A stretch of DNA of 31,836 nt from Thiothrix phosphatis (GTDB lineage Bacteria > Pseudomonadota > Gammaproteobacteria > Thiotrichales > Thiotrichaceae), in NCBI RefSeq assembly GCF_035668035.1, contig NZ_JAYMYJ010000008.1, positions 1 through 31,836 on the forward strand, read 5' to 3'. Each line of letters opens with the position of its first letter. The first letter of the stretch is position 1. The translations under genes were made by a program, and so were the position numbers. The notes beneath the pieces were generated by a model that was not told where the DNA came from, searched no databases, and saw only the letters and a program-made list of their open reading frames with translations. Shown piece after piece: positions 31,433 through 31,836 of the stretch.

Positions 31433-31690
31433 ATGAGCGAAACACCTACCCCCTACCATACCGGCAACGAGCTGGAAATTGCCCTCAAAGACCTTGAACG
31501 GATGCTTCGGGAAGTCACGGAAAACCCGGATGCCAGCATCTGGTTGCGCAAGGCCATAGCGGATCTGTGGCAACGTGACAGCATCGAGGCTCTGGAGGAT
31601 CTGGCAATACTGCAAACACTGCTGCAAGCCAAGAAGAAATCCGACCTGCTGATGTTGGATCGTTGGGCAGAATCGGCTACCAAACACTAA
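31433..31690 (+). CDS. Small unknown protein, 85 residues
   Basis: I do not recognise it. It is highly charged and almost wholly helical by appearance (ELEIALKDLERMLREV, then LRKAIADLWQRDSIEALEDL and AILQTLLQAKKKSDLLML), with no cysteine and no membrane segment. A consensus -10 box six bases before the start and the absence of a ribosome binding site suggest leaderless translation. Helical proteins of this size are often adaptors or regulators; no specific role can be argued. Confidence 0.6.
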   Translation: MSETPTPYHTGNELEIALKDLERMLREVTENPDASIWLRKAIADLWQRDSIEALEDLAILQTLLQAKKKSDLLMLDRWAESATKH

Positions 31691-31799
31691 AACTGCATTA
31701 TTCGTCCGCTAACAATAGGCGTGCTGTTCGGTAGCAAACACCAGTTCAGGCAGAACCAGTTCCCATTGGTCATTGCGTAACTGTTGTCACCACCGATGT

Positions 31800-31836
31800 A
31801 AAACTGACCCACCCCATCAATTGAAAACTGACCCAC
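31800..31836. mobile_element. Possible terminal repeats of an IS21-family element, cut by window edge
   Basis: AAAACTGACCCAC occurs at 31800-31812 and again at 31824-31836, 24 bp apart. IS21-type elements carry several copies of a short ACTGACCC-like repeat at their ends, bound by the transposase. No transposase gene is inside the window, so this is suggestive only. Confidence 0.35.

Noticed and set aside
31691..31770. Minus-strand peptide LRNDQWELVLPEL resembling the start of IS4/IS5-type transposases
   Set aside because: Only about 20 residues match, with no start codon or further similarity. It may be a remnant, but it cannot be told from chance.

Overview
The window reads as an accessory region of a gammaproteobacterium-like genome with intermediate GC. 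The protein flavour (VOC protein, GH75 lipoprotein, DnaQ-type exonuclease, dispersed hairpin repeats) fits a Thiotrichales/Thiothrix-type organism. That assignment is inferred from memory of protein families and was not tested. Almost every gene belongs either to a mobile replicon backbone or to anti-phage/anti-plasmid defence.

Region 1 (1-10,050) looks like a plasmid or integrative-element backbone. It holds an ArdC-type antirestriction protein cut by the window edge, a small VOC protein, and a type IV AbiEi/AbiEii toxin-antitoxin pair behind a 43-bp palindromic operator. A small unknown protein and a secreted protein follow. A four-gene minus-strand operon then runs from an excisionase-like HTH protein to a phage-O-like replication initiator and two membrane proteins. 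The initiator gene carries five in-frame copies of an 18-bp repeat, resembling the iterons inside lambda gene O. Eight copies of a 16-bp palindrome (GTTTTACATGTAAAAC, or a one-base variant) are scattered through this region, two of them inside the initiator gene. I saw none to the right of position 10,013, so the palindrome marks this module.

Region 2 (10,051-20,130) is a long minus-strand operon: XRE repressor, ImmA/IrrE-type metallopeptidase, SF1 helicase with a Cas4/AddB-like Fe-S nuclease domain, type III Mod, type III Res, and a RelE-like toxin. The first two genes overlap, as do mod and res. The helicase stop lies one base before the mod start. It reads as a type III restriction-modification system with extra parts and its own regulators.

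Region 3 (20,250-25,700) is a plus-strand ubiquitin-like conjugation module. One protein holds two ubiquitin-like domains fused to an E2-like domain. The next fuses a JAB/JAMM isopeptidase to an E1/ThiF adenylating domain. A large SF1 helicase follows, with what looks like a GreA/GreB C-terminal-type domain near its N terminus. A structured RNA leader precedes the module.

Region 4 (25,700-29,500) is an ABC-three-component cassette (PD-(D/E)XK-like effector, middle component, DUF2326 ATPase). It is bracketed by two 77-bp direct repeats with 75/77 identity. Next to it is a chimeric scar: the N terminus of a RecB-like nuclease joined to the frameshifted C terminus of another type III Res protein. 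Region 5 (29,500-31,836) has a DnaQ-family exonuclease, a GH75 chitosanase-like lipoprotein, a small unknown gene with a near-leaderless promoter, and what may be the edge of an IS21-type element.

The most novel candidates are the compact Ubl-Ubl-E2 / JAB-E1 / helicase module, the expanded type III RM operon, and the initiator gene with embedded iterons and palindromes.
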